Positions 43,243 through 51,562 of a stretch of 64,000 bases of DNA are shown here, one piece after another. Origin of the DNA: Amycolatopsis sp. A133 (GTDB lineage Bacteria; Actinomycetota; Actinomycetes; Mycobacteriales; Pseudonocardiaceae); contig NZ_JAVHJU010000057.1 of the NCBI RefSeq assembly GCF_031082405.1, positions 310,001 to 374,000 on the forward strand. Direction: 5' to 3'. Each line of letters begins with the position of its first letter. Positions within the stretch are counted from its first letter, which is position 1. The notes beneath the pieces are model-generated. The model was not told where the DNA came from. It saw only the letters and a program-made list of their open reading frames with translations, and ran no database searches. The position numbers were made by a program, and so were the translations under genes.

Positions 43243-44780
43243 CCGATTTTGTGACCCGATTCCTGACCGAAGCGGCCAGGCGGCCCGGCGAGGTGGCCGT
43301 CATCGACCCGGACGGCACGACGACGACCTTCGGCGAACTGCGCCGCCGCGCGCTCGCGGTGGGCGCCGGGCTGCGGGCCGGGGGACTGAAGCCCGGGGAC
43401 GGCGTGCTGTTCGCCGTCCGGAACTCGGCCACCGCCATCAGCCTGTTCCTCGGGGCGCTGCAGGCGGGCGCCGTACTCATCTCGGCGGACACAGCCGTCG
43501 GCCCGGCCCTGGTGTCGGCGCGGCTGCGGGCCTACCGCCCGCGCTGGCTGATCGCGGAGTCGCTGTTCTACACCGCCAGCGTGGTCGGGCCGGCCCGCAC
43601 CTACTGCCGGCGCCGCGGCTGGCCGGTGCCGGATCTGCGGCAGCCGATCGGCGATCGGAACATCCGGCACGTCCACATCGGACGCCGGCTGCCGGGCGTG
43701 CCGCGCTCGGCGTGGTCGCTGAAGGACCTCCTCGGCCGCGCCCCGGCGGCGGGCCCGGCCCCGGACCGGGACGGGGACGCACCCGCGCTGATCGTGTTCA
43801 CCTCGGGCACGACCGAGCAGCCGAAGGGCGTCGTGCACTCGCTGCGGTCGCTCACCTCGGCGGTGACGATGCTGGGGGAGCACCTGCCGTTCGCGCCCGG
43901 GGACGTGCTGCACGCCGACGGCATCATGGCCGGCCTGCCCGCCTTGCTGGGCGGGGCCCGGCTGTCGCTGCCGAAGCCGTCCGCACCGCCGGAACGCTTC
44001 GCGCAGGACCTCGTGGCTCGCCGGGTGACCCACGCCTACGGGGTGCCGGTGCACCTGGCCGAGGTGTTCGCCGTCCTCCCGCGGTGGCCCGGGCACGTCC
44101 GCCGGCTGGTGCTGGGGTCGGCGCCCGCGGCAGCCGCCGTGCTGCGGCAGGCGATGGCCGCGGTGCCCGGCGGCGAAGTGCTCTCGATCTACGCGATGAC
44201 CGAGGCGATCCCGCTCGCCGTCGCCCGCGCGCAGGACAAGCTGGCGCACCTCGAGCGGGGGCTGCCAGGTGATCTGCTCGGAACGCCGTCGCCCGGGGTG
44301 ACCGCCCGGATCGCCGCCGACGGCGAACTGCTGGTGTCGGCACCCAACGCCTGCCTCGGCTACCTCGGTGCGCCACCGCTGACCGAACTGGCCACCGGCG
44401 ACCTGGCCCGGCTGGACGGCGACGGCCGGATCGTCATGACGGGCCGCAAGAAGGACATGCTCATCCGGGGCACCTACAACATCTACCCCGGCCTGTACGA
44501 GCCGTCGATCGCGCTGCTGGCGGGCGTCCGGGAGGCGGCGATGGTCGGGACCCCCGATCCGGTGACCGAGGACGAGACCGTGGTGCTCGCGGTCGTGCCC
44601 GAGCCGTCGGTGGACCCGGCCCGCCTCGTCCGGCGGCTGCGCCGGCAGCTGCCGGCGCTCATCGACGCCGAAGCCGTGCCCGATCGCATCGTCGTCCTGG
44701 CGGAACTGCCGCGCTCGGGCCGGTCCCGCAAGCTCGACCGGGGACGCCTGCGCGAGCTGATGACCGCGAGGAGGCCGTGA
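43239..44780 (+). CDS. OleC-like AMP-dependent synthetase
   Basis: 513 aa from ATG 43239, overlapping the P450 stop. ANL motifs: LIVFTSGTTEQPKGVVHS, LSIYAMTEAIPLAVARA, TGDLARLDGDGRIVMTGRKKDMLIRGTYNIYP and the final Lys region RSGRSRKLDRG. The TEAIP pattern and position between an OleA-like and an OleD-like gene suggest an OleC-type beta-lactone synthetase acting on a beta-hydroxy acid; an ordinary acyl-CoA or acyl-ACP ligase is the alternative. Confidence 0.8.
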   Translation: MTDFVTRFLTEAARRPGEVAVIDPDGTTTTFGELRRRALAVGAGLRAGGLKPGDGVLFAVRNSATAISLFLGALQAGAVLISADTAVGPALVSARLRAYRPRWLIAESLFYTASVVGPARTYCRRRGWPVPDLRQPIGDRNIRHVHIGRRLPGVPRSAWSLKDLLGRAPAAGPAPDRDGDAPALIVFTSGTTEQPKGVVHSLRSLTSAVTMLGEHLPFAPGDVLHADGIMAGLPALLGGARLSLPKPSAPPERFAQDLVARRVTHAYGVPVHLAEVFAVLPRWPGHVRRLVLGSAPAAAAVLRQAMAAVPGGEVLSIYAMTEAIPLAVARAQDKLAHLERGLPGDLLGTPSPGVTARIAADGELLVSAPNACLGYLGAPPLTELATGDLARLDGDGRIVMTGRKKDMLIRGTYNIYPGLYEPSIALLAGVREAAMVGTPDPVTEDETVVLAVVPEPSVDPARLVRRLRRQLPALIDAEAVPDRIVVLAELPRSGRSRKLDRGRLRELMTARRP

Positions 44781-45697
44781 GGCTCGCGGTGACCGGCGCG
44801 ACCGGGTTCGTCGGCGGCGCGGTCTGCCGGGCCGCCGCGGCGGCGGGCTGGCCGGTGACGGCCTTCGGCAGGCGCGCGGCGGCGGACGCCCGGCACGTCG
44901 GCGGGGCCGCGTACCGCGCGTGGGACATCACGGCGGCCAAGCTCGCCGACCCGCCCGACGTCGACGCGGTGGTGCACTGCGCGGCGGCCGCGACCGACAC
45001 CGGCGTGGCCCGCGAGGTGTGGCGGACCAACCTGCTCGGCACCCACCACGTGCTGGCGTCGTTCCCCGGGGCCCGCATCGTCCACGTCAGCAGTGCCAGC
45101 GTGTACGACCCGTACCGGCCGACTGTGCGCGCGAAGGAGCACGAAGCCCCGGTGAGCCGCTACCTCAACGCGTACGCGGCCGCCAAGGCCGCGGCCGAAC
45201 AGCTCGTGCTGGTCATCGCGCGCGAGGCGATCGTCCTGCGGCCCCACGCCGTCCACGGCGCCGGCGACCCGACCCTCCTGCCGCGGCTGCTGGAAAACGT
45301 GCGGGGGAACCGGTTGCTGGTCCCCGGCACCGGCCGGGTCCTGGTCAGCATGACCGCGGTGGACAGCCTGGCCCGTGCCTGCCTGCTCGCCGCGGCCACC
45401 GAAACGGTGCGGTCGGGGGTGTTCAACATCGCCGACCGCGCCCCGGTGACGATCGACTGGGCCGTGCGCGGCCTGCTGGCCTCGGCGGGCGTCCCGGCGC
45501 GACCGGCGTACGTGCCGGCCGGCCTGCTGTCCCCGCTCGCTCGCGTGTTCCCGCGCGGACGGCTGAACCGGTACGTCATCAGCCAGTTCGCCGTGGAACG
45601 CACCCTGGACCTCACCGCGGCGATCGACCGGCTCGGCTTCGAGCCGGTACCGACGGTGTTCCCGCCGCCGGTCCCGCCGCCGTTCCCGCCGTCGTGA
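44777..45697 (+). CDS. OleD-like NAD(P)-dependent reductase/epimerase
   Basis: 306 aa from GTG 44777, overlapping the synthetase stop. Extended SDR: GATGFVGGAV nucleotide motif, VSSASVYD (Ser) and YAAAKAAAEQ (YxxxK catalytic pair). LRPHAVHGAGDPTLLPRLLE and LVSMTAVDSLARACLLA match the 3-beta-HSD/OleD branch that reduces 2-alkyl-3-keto acids. The C-terminus ends in a proline run. It is the last gene of the operon, followed by a strong hairpin. Confidence 0.83.
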   Translation: MRLAVTGATGFVGGAVCRAAAAAGWPVTAFGRRAAADARHVGGAAYRAWDITAAKLADPPDVDAVVHCAAAATDTGVAREVWRTNLLGTHHVLASFPGARIVHVSSASVYDPYRPTVRAKEHEAPVSRYLNAYAAAKAAAEQLVLVIAREAIVLRPHAVHGAGDPTLLPRLLENVRGNRLLVPGTGRVLVSMTAVDSLARACLLAAATETVRSGVFNIADRAPVTIDWAVRGLLASAGVPARPAYVPAGLLSPLARVFPRGRLNRYVISQFAVERTLDLTAAIDRLGFEPVPTVFPPPVPPPFPPS

Positions 45698-45700
45698 GGT

Positions 45701-45739
45701 GTGGCAGGTGCGGCGCTGGGTTTCCGCCGCACCTGCCAC
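45701..45739. terminator. 15-bp perfect hairpin ending the biosynthetic operon
   Basis: GTGGCAGGTGCGGCG (45701-45715) and its complement (45725-45739) around a 9-nt loop, 3 bp after the OleD-like stop. It also lies 10 bp beyond the stop of the convergent secreted protein. Confidence 0.88.
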
Positions 45740-45749
45740 GAGACCGGCG

Positions 45750-46124
45750 TCAGCACACGTGGATGCCGTCGGTGGTCCGGATCGGGAAGTTCACCACCGG
45801 GATGAACTCCGGCGCCCGGGACGTGTCGAGCACCTCCCAGTGCCGGGTGTCGGCGTTCCAGTTGTTGAACACGGTGGTCGCGCCGGGCGACTGGTTGTTC
45901 TTGAACGACTTGATCCGGTCGCTCCAGCCCATGGCGCCGATGTTTTCCCAGCCGCACCTGATGAACTGGAGCTTGGCCCCGTTGTAGTTGAACCCGTCCC
46001 ACACGCAGAGGTAGAGGTACGGGCAGTTCGCATCCGCGCTCGCCGTGGCCGGCGCGGCGACGAACGACGCCGCCAGTAACGCCGTGGCGACGAACGGGGC
46101 AGCGATCTTGCGGGCGATCTTCAC
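45750..46124 (-). CDS. secreted peptidase inhibitor family I36-like protein
   Basis: 124 aa. Signal peptide to about residue 31 (ATASADA). The mature part, CPYLYLCVWDGFNYNGAKLQFIRCG, SFKNNQSPGATTVFNNWN and the C-terminal Cys, matches the beta/gamma-crystallin-like I36 family, whose prototype is a Streptomyces metalloproteinase inhibitor. Four cysteines would pair as two disulfides. Some family members only bind calcium or other ligands, so inhibition is not certain. It is encoded 16 bp upstream of the next small-protein gene's stop, on the same strand. Confidence 0.82.
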   Translation of the reverse strand: MKIARKIAAPFVATALLAASFVAAPATASADANCPYLYLCVWDGFNYNGAKLQFIRCGWENIGAMGWSDRIKSFKNNQSPGATTVFNNWNADTRHWEVLDTSRAPEFIPVVNFPIRTTDGIHVC

Positions 46125-46140
46125 AGTCTTTCCCCCTCGC

Positions 46141-46461
46141 TCAGTCGATTCCCACCGCGATGTTGCCGCTGAAGTAGCCGCTGCCCGCGTAAGCCCACGA
46201 AATCCTCGGGGCGTCGACGACCGGGCCGCCGATCGTGGTGCAGCCGCGCTCGTTGCACGCGGTTCCGATCACGTGGTACCGGCCGGACTTGCAGGACACG
46301 CCGACCGACTTGCCGTCGGCGGGGCGGTACGTCGTGCATTCCGCGGCCACCGTTGCCGTCGCCGCGCCGGCGCTCACCGGCGCGACGCTCCAGCAGATCC
46401 CGCTCGCCGCCCCGGCGAGCACGAGCGCGCCCGGCAGGATGGTCTTCCATCGGTTCCCCAT
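46141..46461 (-). CDS. small secreted protein of unknown function
   Basis: 106 aa from ATG 46461 with GGGAGGGG 7 bases upstream. Signal peptide MGNRWKTILPGALVLAGAAS to about residue 33. The mature part is about 72 aa with five Cys among CTTYRPADGKSVGVSC, GTACNERGCTTIGGP and SWAYAGSGYFSGNIAVGID. I do not recognise the fold. It precedes the I36-like gene by 16 bp on the same strand, so the two small exoproteins form one transcription unit. Confidence 0.7.
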   Translation of the reverse strand: MGNRWKTILPGALVLAGAASGICWSVAPVSAGAATATVAAECTTYRPADGKSVGVSCKSGRYHVIGTACNERGCTTIGGPVVDAPRISWAYAGSGYFSGNIAVGID

Positions 46462-46871
46462 GGGTGTTCCCCTCCCGTTGCCGCGGGACCACCGCCGGTG
46501 CGGCGACCCCGCGAGACACCGACAGTAATGCGGGCAACCGGACCGGAACCGGCACCCGACCGGGCCGGGAGAGGCAGCGACGGGGGCGGCCCTGACCAGG
46601 AGTTTCCGTGGGGCGTGAAACGCCGGAAGCCATGATGTCAGCGGCACTTTTGCCGGTGCCGCGCCGAGACTCCCGCGGGTCGGGAGCGGTCCCGGTGGAG
46701 GGCGCGACCCCCAATGACGCGCCCGCCACCGGGTCGCCCCGGCAATCCCCCTCTTCCGCCGTGCCCCTAGGGTTCCGGAGGCCGTCCTCGTTTCGTCCTC
46801 GCGCCGGCATTCGCCGCTTCACCTGCGCGTTCCGGAGCCCGGGCGCTAGCCTTGCGGTCGAGGGGGATGCG
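46462..46871. other. 410-bp intergenic region between small exoprotein and STAND genes
   Basis: Two divergent promoters must lie here. Frames stay open, as everywhere in this GC-rich DNA, including one continuous with the STAND gene from 46608, but they show no family resemblance and no ribosome site. I see no repeats or clear promoter elements. Confidence 0.4.
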
Positions 46872-49604
46872 ATGAGGTTCCGGATTCTCGGAACGCTGGA
46901 GGTGCAGGCGTACGGGAGCCGGGTCCATCTGGCGAGCCCGCGCCAGCAACGGGCGCTCGCCGCCCTTCTGCTCAACCCCGGCTCGGTCGTCCCGGTGGAG
47001 CGGATGATCGACGCGCTCTGGGAGGACGAGCCGCCGGCGACGGCGGTGAAGCAGGTGCGCAACTGCGTCTCCGCGCTGCGGGGCCGGCTCGGCGAGACCG
47101 GCGGCATGATCGTCACCGACGGCCCCGGGTACCGCCTGCAGATCGACGCCGACGAGCTCGACTCCCTTCGCTTCCGGCGTCACGTCGCGGCCGCGCGAGG
47201 ACTCGCCGGGCAGGCGAAACTCGTCGACGCCGTCGAAGAAATCCGCACCGCGCTCGCCCTCTGGCGCGGCCCGGCGCTCGACGGGCTGCGCACGACCACG
47301 CTGGCCGGCCGGGCCGCGCTGCTCGACGAACAGCGCGCCGACGCCGTGGAACTGTGTGCCGAATGGCGGCTCCGGCTGGGCGAAACGGCGGAGGTCGTCC
47401 GCGAGCTGACCGAGTTCTGCGGCGAGCACCCGACGCGCGAGCTGTCGCACCTGCTCCTGATGCGCGCTCTCGCCAAAGAAGGGCGCTACGCCGAGGCCTC
47501 GACGCTGTTCCACGCCCTTCGCCGTCGGCTGGCCGACGAGCTGGGCGTCGATCCGAATCCCGACCTGCGGCGGCTCCACGAGCAGATCCTGGCCGAGGCG
47601 GCGCCCACCGAGCCCACCGAGCCCACCGAGCCCACCGAGCCCACCGACCCGGACCCCGGACCGGCGCCGCACCACCGGTTCGACCGCGCCGTCACCGAAC
47701 TGGCCGAAGCCGTCACGTGGCAGTGGCGCGCCGAAGCCGAGCTGCGTTCGCTGCACCGGCCGCAGCCGATCATGCTGCGCTGGTCGGCGGCCGCGCGCCC
47801 GGGAAAGCCGCGGCTGCGGGGCGACCTCGACGACATCGCGGAGGCGTTCACCGGGTTGCCCGTGCGGCAGCTGGTCGTCCTCGGCGATCCCGGCTCCGGC
47901 AAGTCGGTGCTCGCCCTGATGCTGACGCTGGAGCTGCTGCGCACCCGCGCCCCGGACACCCCGGTGCCGGTCCTGTTGTCGCTGGCCTCGTGGGACCCGC
48001 GGCGGGACCACCTCGACCGGTGGCTGGCGAGCCGGCTCGCCGAGAACCACCCGGCCCTGCTCAACGCCCGGGAGTACGGGACCGGCGCCCCCACCCGGCT
48101 CGTCCTCGGCGGCCACGTCGTGCCCGTCCTCGACGGCCTCGACGAGATGCCGGCCGACCTGCGCGTCGCGGCGCTCGACGCGCTGGACCAGACCATGTCC
48201 GCGGGCCGCTCGCTCGTGCTGACCTGCCGCTCCGCCGAATACGAGCAGGTGGTGCGCGAGTCCGGCCCGGTGCTGAACGCCGCCACCGTGGTGCGGCTGG
48301 AACCCGTGGACCGGCAGGAGGCGATCACCTACCTGACCGCGCGGGAAGCCGCCGGTGGCGACCGCTGGCGCCCGGTGGCCGACCGGCTGCGCCGGGATCC
48401 CGGCGCGGCACTGGCCCGGGTGCTGCGGACGCCGTTGATGGTCGACCTCGCACGGATCGGCTACGGCCGGGCCGGCGCCGATCCCGCCGAACTGCTCGGC
48501 GCCGAAGACGCCGGAACCCTCGAAGGGCAGCTGCTCGACTCGTTCGTCCCGAACGCCTACGCACAGGTGCCGCAGCCGCCCGGGCGGAACCCGAAGACGA
48601 GCCCGACCGGGCGGTACACCGCGGAGCAGGCCACGCGCTGGCTGGGCTTCCTGGCCCGCCACCTCGAACGGACGCGCAGCCGCGACCTGGCCTGGTGGCA
48701 GCTGTACCGCGCGGTGCCCGCCACGACCCGGTCGGGCCTGGTCGGCGTGCTGATCGCGGTGTTCTTCGTCGCGACCGGCTGGCTCGACGACGGCCCGGCG
48801 CTGGCGGCCGTCTACGGCCTGTCATTCGGGGGCGCGGCCTACCTGACCCACCGCTTCGGGCGGCCGCCGGAGCCGTTGCGCACCGAGCTGCGTTTCGCCG
48901 GGGCCGCCCGGAAGTTCGCCGGCCGCTTCGCGATCGGTGCGGTGGTGGGTGTCCTGCTCGGCCTGGGCTGGTCGCTGGCCACCGGCCTGGTCGTGTTCCT
49001 GGCGCTGGTGTTCGGCCTGGTGTTCGCGGTGCACGTGTGGCTGGCGGAACCGGTCGACGCGAGCCGCGTGTCGAGCCCGGGGACGATCCTGCGCAACGAA
49101 CGCACGGGCGCGATCGCGTTGTCCGTTTCGTTCATGGTGTCAGTGGGGCTGTTCGACGGGATGGCGTTCGCGTTCACCGCCCAGACGCGCTTCCTCCCGG
49201 TACTGGGCGGCCGTTACGACGTGGCACTGGCCATCGCCGCCGGCCTGGCGGGGGCGGCGTTCGGCTTCTTCATGGCCCGCGGCGTGGCGGCGGTCTGCTA
49301 CGGAGTGGCGGCCGCCATCGCGGGCGGCCAGGTGTTCCCGGCGGCGACGAGCCCGGTGCTGCCGATCGTGGTCGGCGTGTGTTTCGGCGTGGGCATCGGC
49401 CTGTCGGTCCTGGTGACCCGGGCGTGGGGCAACTACTTCGTCCACCACGTGTGGCTCGCGGCCACGGGCCGCCTGCCGTGGCGGCTGATGCACTTCCTCG
49501 ACGACGCGCACCGCCGCGGAGTCCTGCGCCAGACCGGTGGCGTGTACCAGTTCCGCCACGCCCGGGTCCAGGAGCGGCTGGCCGCCCTCAGGGATGACGT
49601 GTAG
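46872..49604 (+). CDS. SARP-type BTAD-NACHT STAND protein with C-terminal membrane domain
   Basis: 910 aa from ATG 46872 with GAGGGGG 6 bases upstream. OmpR-type DNA-binding region (1-93: VHLASPRQQRALAALLLNPG), BTAD helices (97-242), a TEPTEPTEPTEP linker (about 246-258), then a NACHT NTPase: Walker A LGDPGSGKSVLAL (about 335-346), Walker B VPVLDGLDEMP (about 415-425), sensor LVLTCRSAEYEQV. From about 620 to 855 are six or more hydrophobic spans, and the end is polar. It combines a transcription-factor head, a signalling switch and a membrane anchor. Its 3' end overlaps the convergent LysR gene by 17 bp. Confidence 0.88.
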   Translation: MRFRILGTLEVQAYGSRVHLASPRQQRALAALLLNPGSVVPVERMIDALWEDEPPATAVKQVRNCVSALRGRLGETGGMIVTDGPGYRLQIDADELDSLRFRRHVAAARGLAGQAKLVDAVEEIRTALALWRGPALDGLRTTTLAGRAALLDEQRADAVELCAEWRLRLGETAEVVRELTEFCGEHPTRELSHLLLMRALAKEGRYAEASTLFHALRRRLADELGVDPNPDLRRLHEQILAEAAPTEPTEPTEPTEPTDPDPGPAPHHRFDRAVTELAEAVTWQWRAEAELRSLHRPQPIMLRWSAAARPGKPRLRGDLDDIAEAFTGLPVRQLVVLGDPGSGKSVLALMLTLELLRTRAPDTPVPVLLSLASWDPRRDHLDRWLASRLAENHPALLNAREYGTGAPTRLVLGGHVVPVLDGLDEMPADLRVAALDALDQTMSAGRSLVLTCRSAEYEQVVRESGPVLNAATVVRLEPVDRQEAITYLTAREAAGGDRWRPVADRLRRDPGAALARVLRTPLMVDLARIGYGRAGADPAELLGAEDAGTLEGQLLDSFVPNAYAQVPQPPGRNPKTSPTGRYTAEQATRWLGFLARHLERTRSRDLAWWQLYRAVPATTRSGLVGVLIAVFFVATGWLDDGPALAAVYGLSFGGAAYLTHRFGRPPEPLRTELRFAGAARKFAGRFAIGAVVGVLLGLGWSLATGLVVFLALVFGLVFAVHVWLAEPVDASRVSSPGTILRNERTGAIALSVSFMVSVGLFDGMAFAFTAQTRFLPVLGGRYDVALAIAAGLAGAAFGFFMARGVAAVCYGVAAAIAGGQVFPAATSPVLPIVVGVCFGVGIGLSVLVTRAWGNYFVHHVWLAATGRLPWRLMHFLDDAHRRGVLRQTGGVYQFRHARVQERLAALRDDV
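47606..47645. repeat. 9-bp coding repeat (Thr-Glu-Pro linker)
   Basis: About four copies of GAGCCCACC encode TEP repeats between the BTAD and NACHT domains. Slippage here would change linker length by three residues without breaking the frame. Confidence 0.85.
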
Positions 49605-50616
49605 GAGCGTCGTCGCGGTTCTGGCGTTCGGCCTCGGTCACGGCGCTTTCGGTCACGCCGGCGACGGCGAGGTCTTCCGGTGGTGCCCACAGCGGTGCAC
49701 CGCCGGCCCGGTCCGGGTGGAGCCAGTGGCGCCGCCCGGCGGTCTCGTGGGCGATCGCCAGGAACGCCTGGACCGCTTCCGGTTCCGCCCCCTCCCGCCA
49801 CGCCAGCGACCACGGGTAGACCGGCTGCAGTTCCTGCGGCCGGTGGGTCGGCACGCCGAGGTCGGCGTAGCGCCGGGCGTAGCTGTCGAACTCGAGCAGG
49901 TACGCGCTCCCGGTCGCCCGGGCCACGGCCGCGTGGCACGTGTCGAACGTGCCCGGGTTGCCCAGCCAGCGCAGGGCGAGGCCGGTGTGCTGCTCCAGCG
50001 AGCTCAAGTACCGGCCGTGCACGTTGTACAGCGCCGAGCCCGGCGCGTCCGCGAAGACCTCGAGGGGCCGCTCGTGCACCGACGCCGAGGCCCGGCGGGG
50101 GTCGCCGGGACGGCCGACCAGCCGGAACGGCTCCAGCCGCAGCAGCGCGTGCTGCCAGCCGGCCGGGTGGGCGGCCTTCAGCGCGCTCGTCACGCGGACG
50201 ATCGCGACGTCGAGGTGGTCGTTCAGCAGCGCCGTCAGCTGGCGGGCGCTGTCCATCTGGCTCTGGACGAGCTGGATGCCGGGGTGGGCGGCGTGGAACG
50301 CGTCGGCCACCACCCGGCTCGTGTCGAGCTCGAAGATGTGGGCGATCCGCAAGTGGTGCGGGGCGGGTTCGCGCAGCATCTGGTCCGCGGTGGCCAGCAA
50401 CTGCCGGGCCAGCTGCAGGAACCGGTCGCCGCGACGGGTCAGGGCGACGTGGCGGCTGTCGCGCACCAGCAGGGCGCCGCCGACGTCGGCCTCGAGCTTG
50501 CGGATCTGCTTGGACAACGCCGGCTGGCTGATGAACAGCTTGGCGGCCGCGCGTCCGAAGTGGAGTTCGTCGGCGACGGTGACGAAGTACCGCACCAGCC
50601 TGAGGTCGAGGTCCAT
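49588..50616 (-). CDS. LysR-family transcriptional regulator
   Basis: 342 aa. N-terminal wHTH: LRLVRYFVTVADELHFGRAAAKLFISQPALSKQIRKLEADVG (residues 5-46), then LLVRDSRHVALTRRGDRFLQ. The effector domain begins LRIAHIFELDTSRVVADAFH. The tail beyond about 300 is longer than usual and Arg/Pro-rich. It is divergent from the alpha/beta hydrolase-SDR pair across 142 bp, so it probably controls those two genes. Confidence 0.92.
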   Translation of the reverse strand: MDLDLRLVRYFVTVADELHFGRAAAKLFISQPALSKQIRKLEADVGGALLVRDSRHVALTRRGDRFLQLARQLLATADQMLREPAPHHLRIAHIFELDTSRVVADAFHAAHPGIQLVQSQMDSARQLTALLNDHLDVAIVRVTSALKAAHPAGWQHALLRLEPFRLVGRPGDPRRASASVHERPLEVFADAPGSALYNVHGRYLSSLEQHTGLALRWLGNPGTFDTCHAAVARATGSAYLLEFDSYARRYADLGVPTHRPQELQPVYPWSLAWREGAEPEAVQAFLAIAHETAGRRHWLHPDRAGGAPLWAPPEDLAVAGVTESAVTEAERQNRDDAPTRHP

Positions 50617-50758
50617 GCGGGCCTTCCGCGCGAAGGGGGTGGAGGCAGTGCGCCGCCAACGATGCCACCCCGGCTATCGATCCGGGCGCAACGGGTCTTG
50701 GACGCCGTGGCCGCGGTCGGGTTGGCTTCGGGGACCAACCGGGACAACTGGAGGATCG

Positions 50759-51559
50759 ATGGCCGACCCGGGCACCCCCGTCGTGTTCATCCACGGTCTG
50801 TGGCTGCACGCCACCTCGTGGAACCCCTGGCTCGACCACTTCCGGGCGGCCGGGTACGCGCCCGTCGCGCCCGGCTGGCCGCACGAGCCCGAGTCCGTCG
50901 AGCTGGCCCGGCAGCACCCCGAAGCCGTCGCGGACATCGGCATCGACGACGCCACCGGCCACTTCGCGTCGATCATCGAGGGCCTCGGCCGGCCGCCGGT
51001 GCTCATCGGCCACTCGTTCGGCGGCCTGATCACCGAGAAGCTGCTGGGACAGGGGATCGGCCTGGCCGGCGTCGCGATCGACCCCGCCCAGATCAAGGGT
51101 GTCCTGCCGCTGCCGCTGGCGCAGCTGCGCGCGGGCCTGCCGGCACTGGGCAACCCCGCGAACCTCCACCGGTCCGTGTCGCTGAGCGAGAAGGAGTTCC
51201 GGTTCGGCTTCGGCAACGCGCTGACCGACGAGGAGTCGGCGGAGCTGCATCGGCGCTGGACGATCCCGTCGCCGGCCCGGCCGCTGTTCCAGGCCGCGGC
51301 CGCGAACTTCGTGCTGCACTCCCAGGCCCGGGTCGACACCCACCGGGCGGACCGCGGCCCGCTCCTGCTCGTCTCCGGGACCGCGGACCACACCGTCCCG
51401 GACGTGGTCACGCGCTCGACGTTCAAGCAGTACCGGGATTCCGCCGCGGTCACCGAGCTGAAGCAGTTCGAGGGCCGCGGGCATTCGCTCACCATCGACC
51501 ACGGCTGGCGCGACGTCGCCGATGCCGTGCTCGGCTGGCTGCACGAGCAGGGGATCTAG
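50759..51559 (+). CDS. alpha/beta hydrolase
   Basis: 266 aa from ATG 50759 with GGAGG 5 bases upstream. VVFIHGLWLHATSWNPWLDHF (oxyanion strand), LIGHSFGGLITEKLL (nucleophile Ser about 89), LLLVSGTADHTVP (Asp) and EGRGHSLTI (His) complete the triad. It resembles non-haem chloroperoxidase/lipase-like hydrolases common in actinomycetes. The substrate is unknown. The SDR gene follows 3 bp later, so the two act together; LysR control is likely. Confidence 0.88.
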   Translation: MADPGTPVVFIHGLWLHATSWNPWLDHFRAAGYAPVAPGWPHEPESVELARQHPEAVADIGIDDATGHFASIIEGLGRPPVLIGHSFGGLITEKLLGQGIGLAGVAIDPAQIKGVLPLPLAQLRAGLPALGNPANLHRSVSLSEKEFRFGFGNALTDEESAELHRRWTIPSPARPLFQAAAANFVLHSQARVDTHRADRGPLLLVSGTADHTVPDVVTRSTFKQYRDSAAVTELKQFEGRGHSLTIDHGWRDVADAVLGWLHEQGI

Positions 51560-51562
51560 GCC

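Noticed and set aside
46608..46871. 88-residue N-terminal extension of the STAND protein
   Set aside because: A good ribosome site precedes ATG 46872 and SARP homology starts at MRFRILG; the extension is low-complexity.
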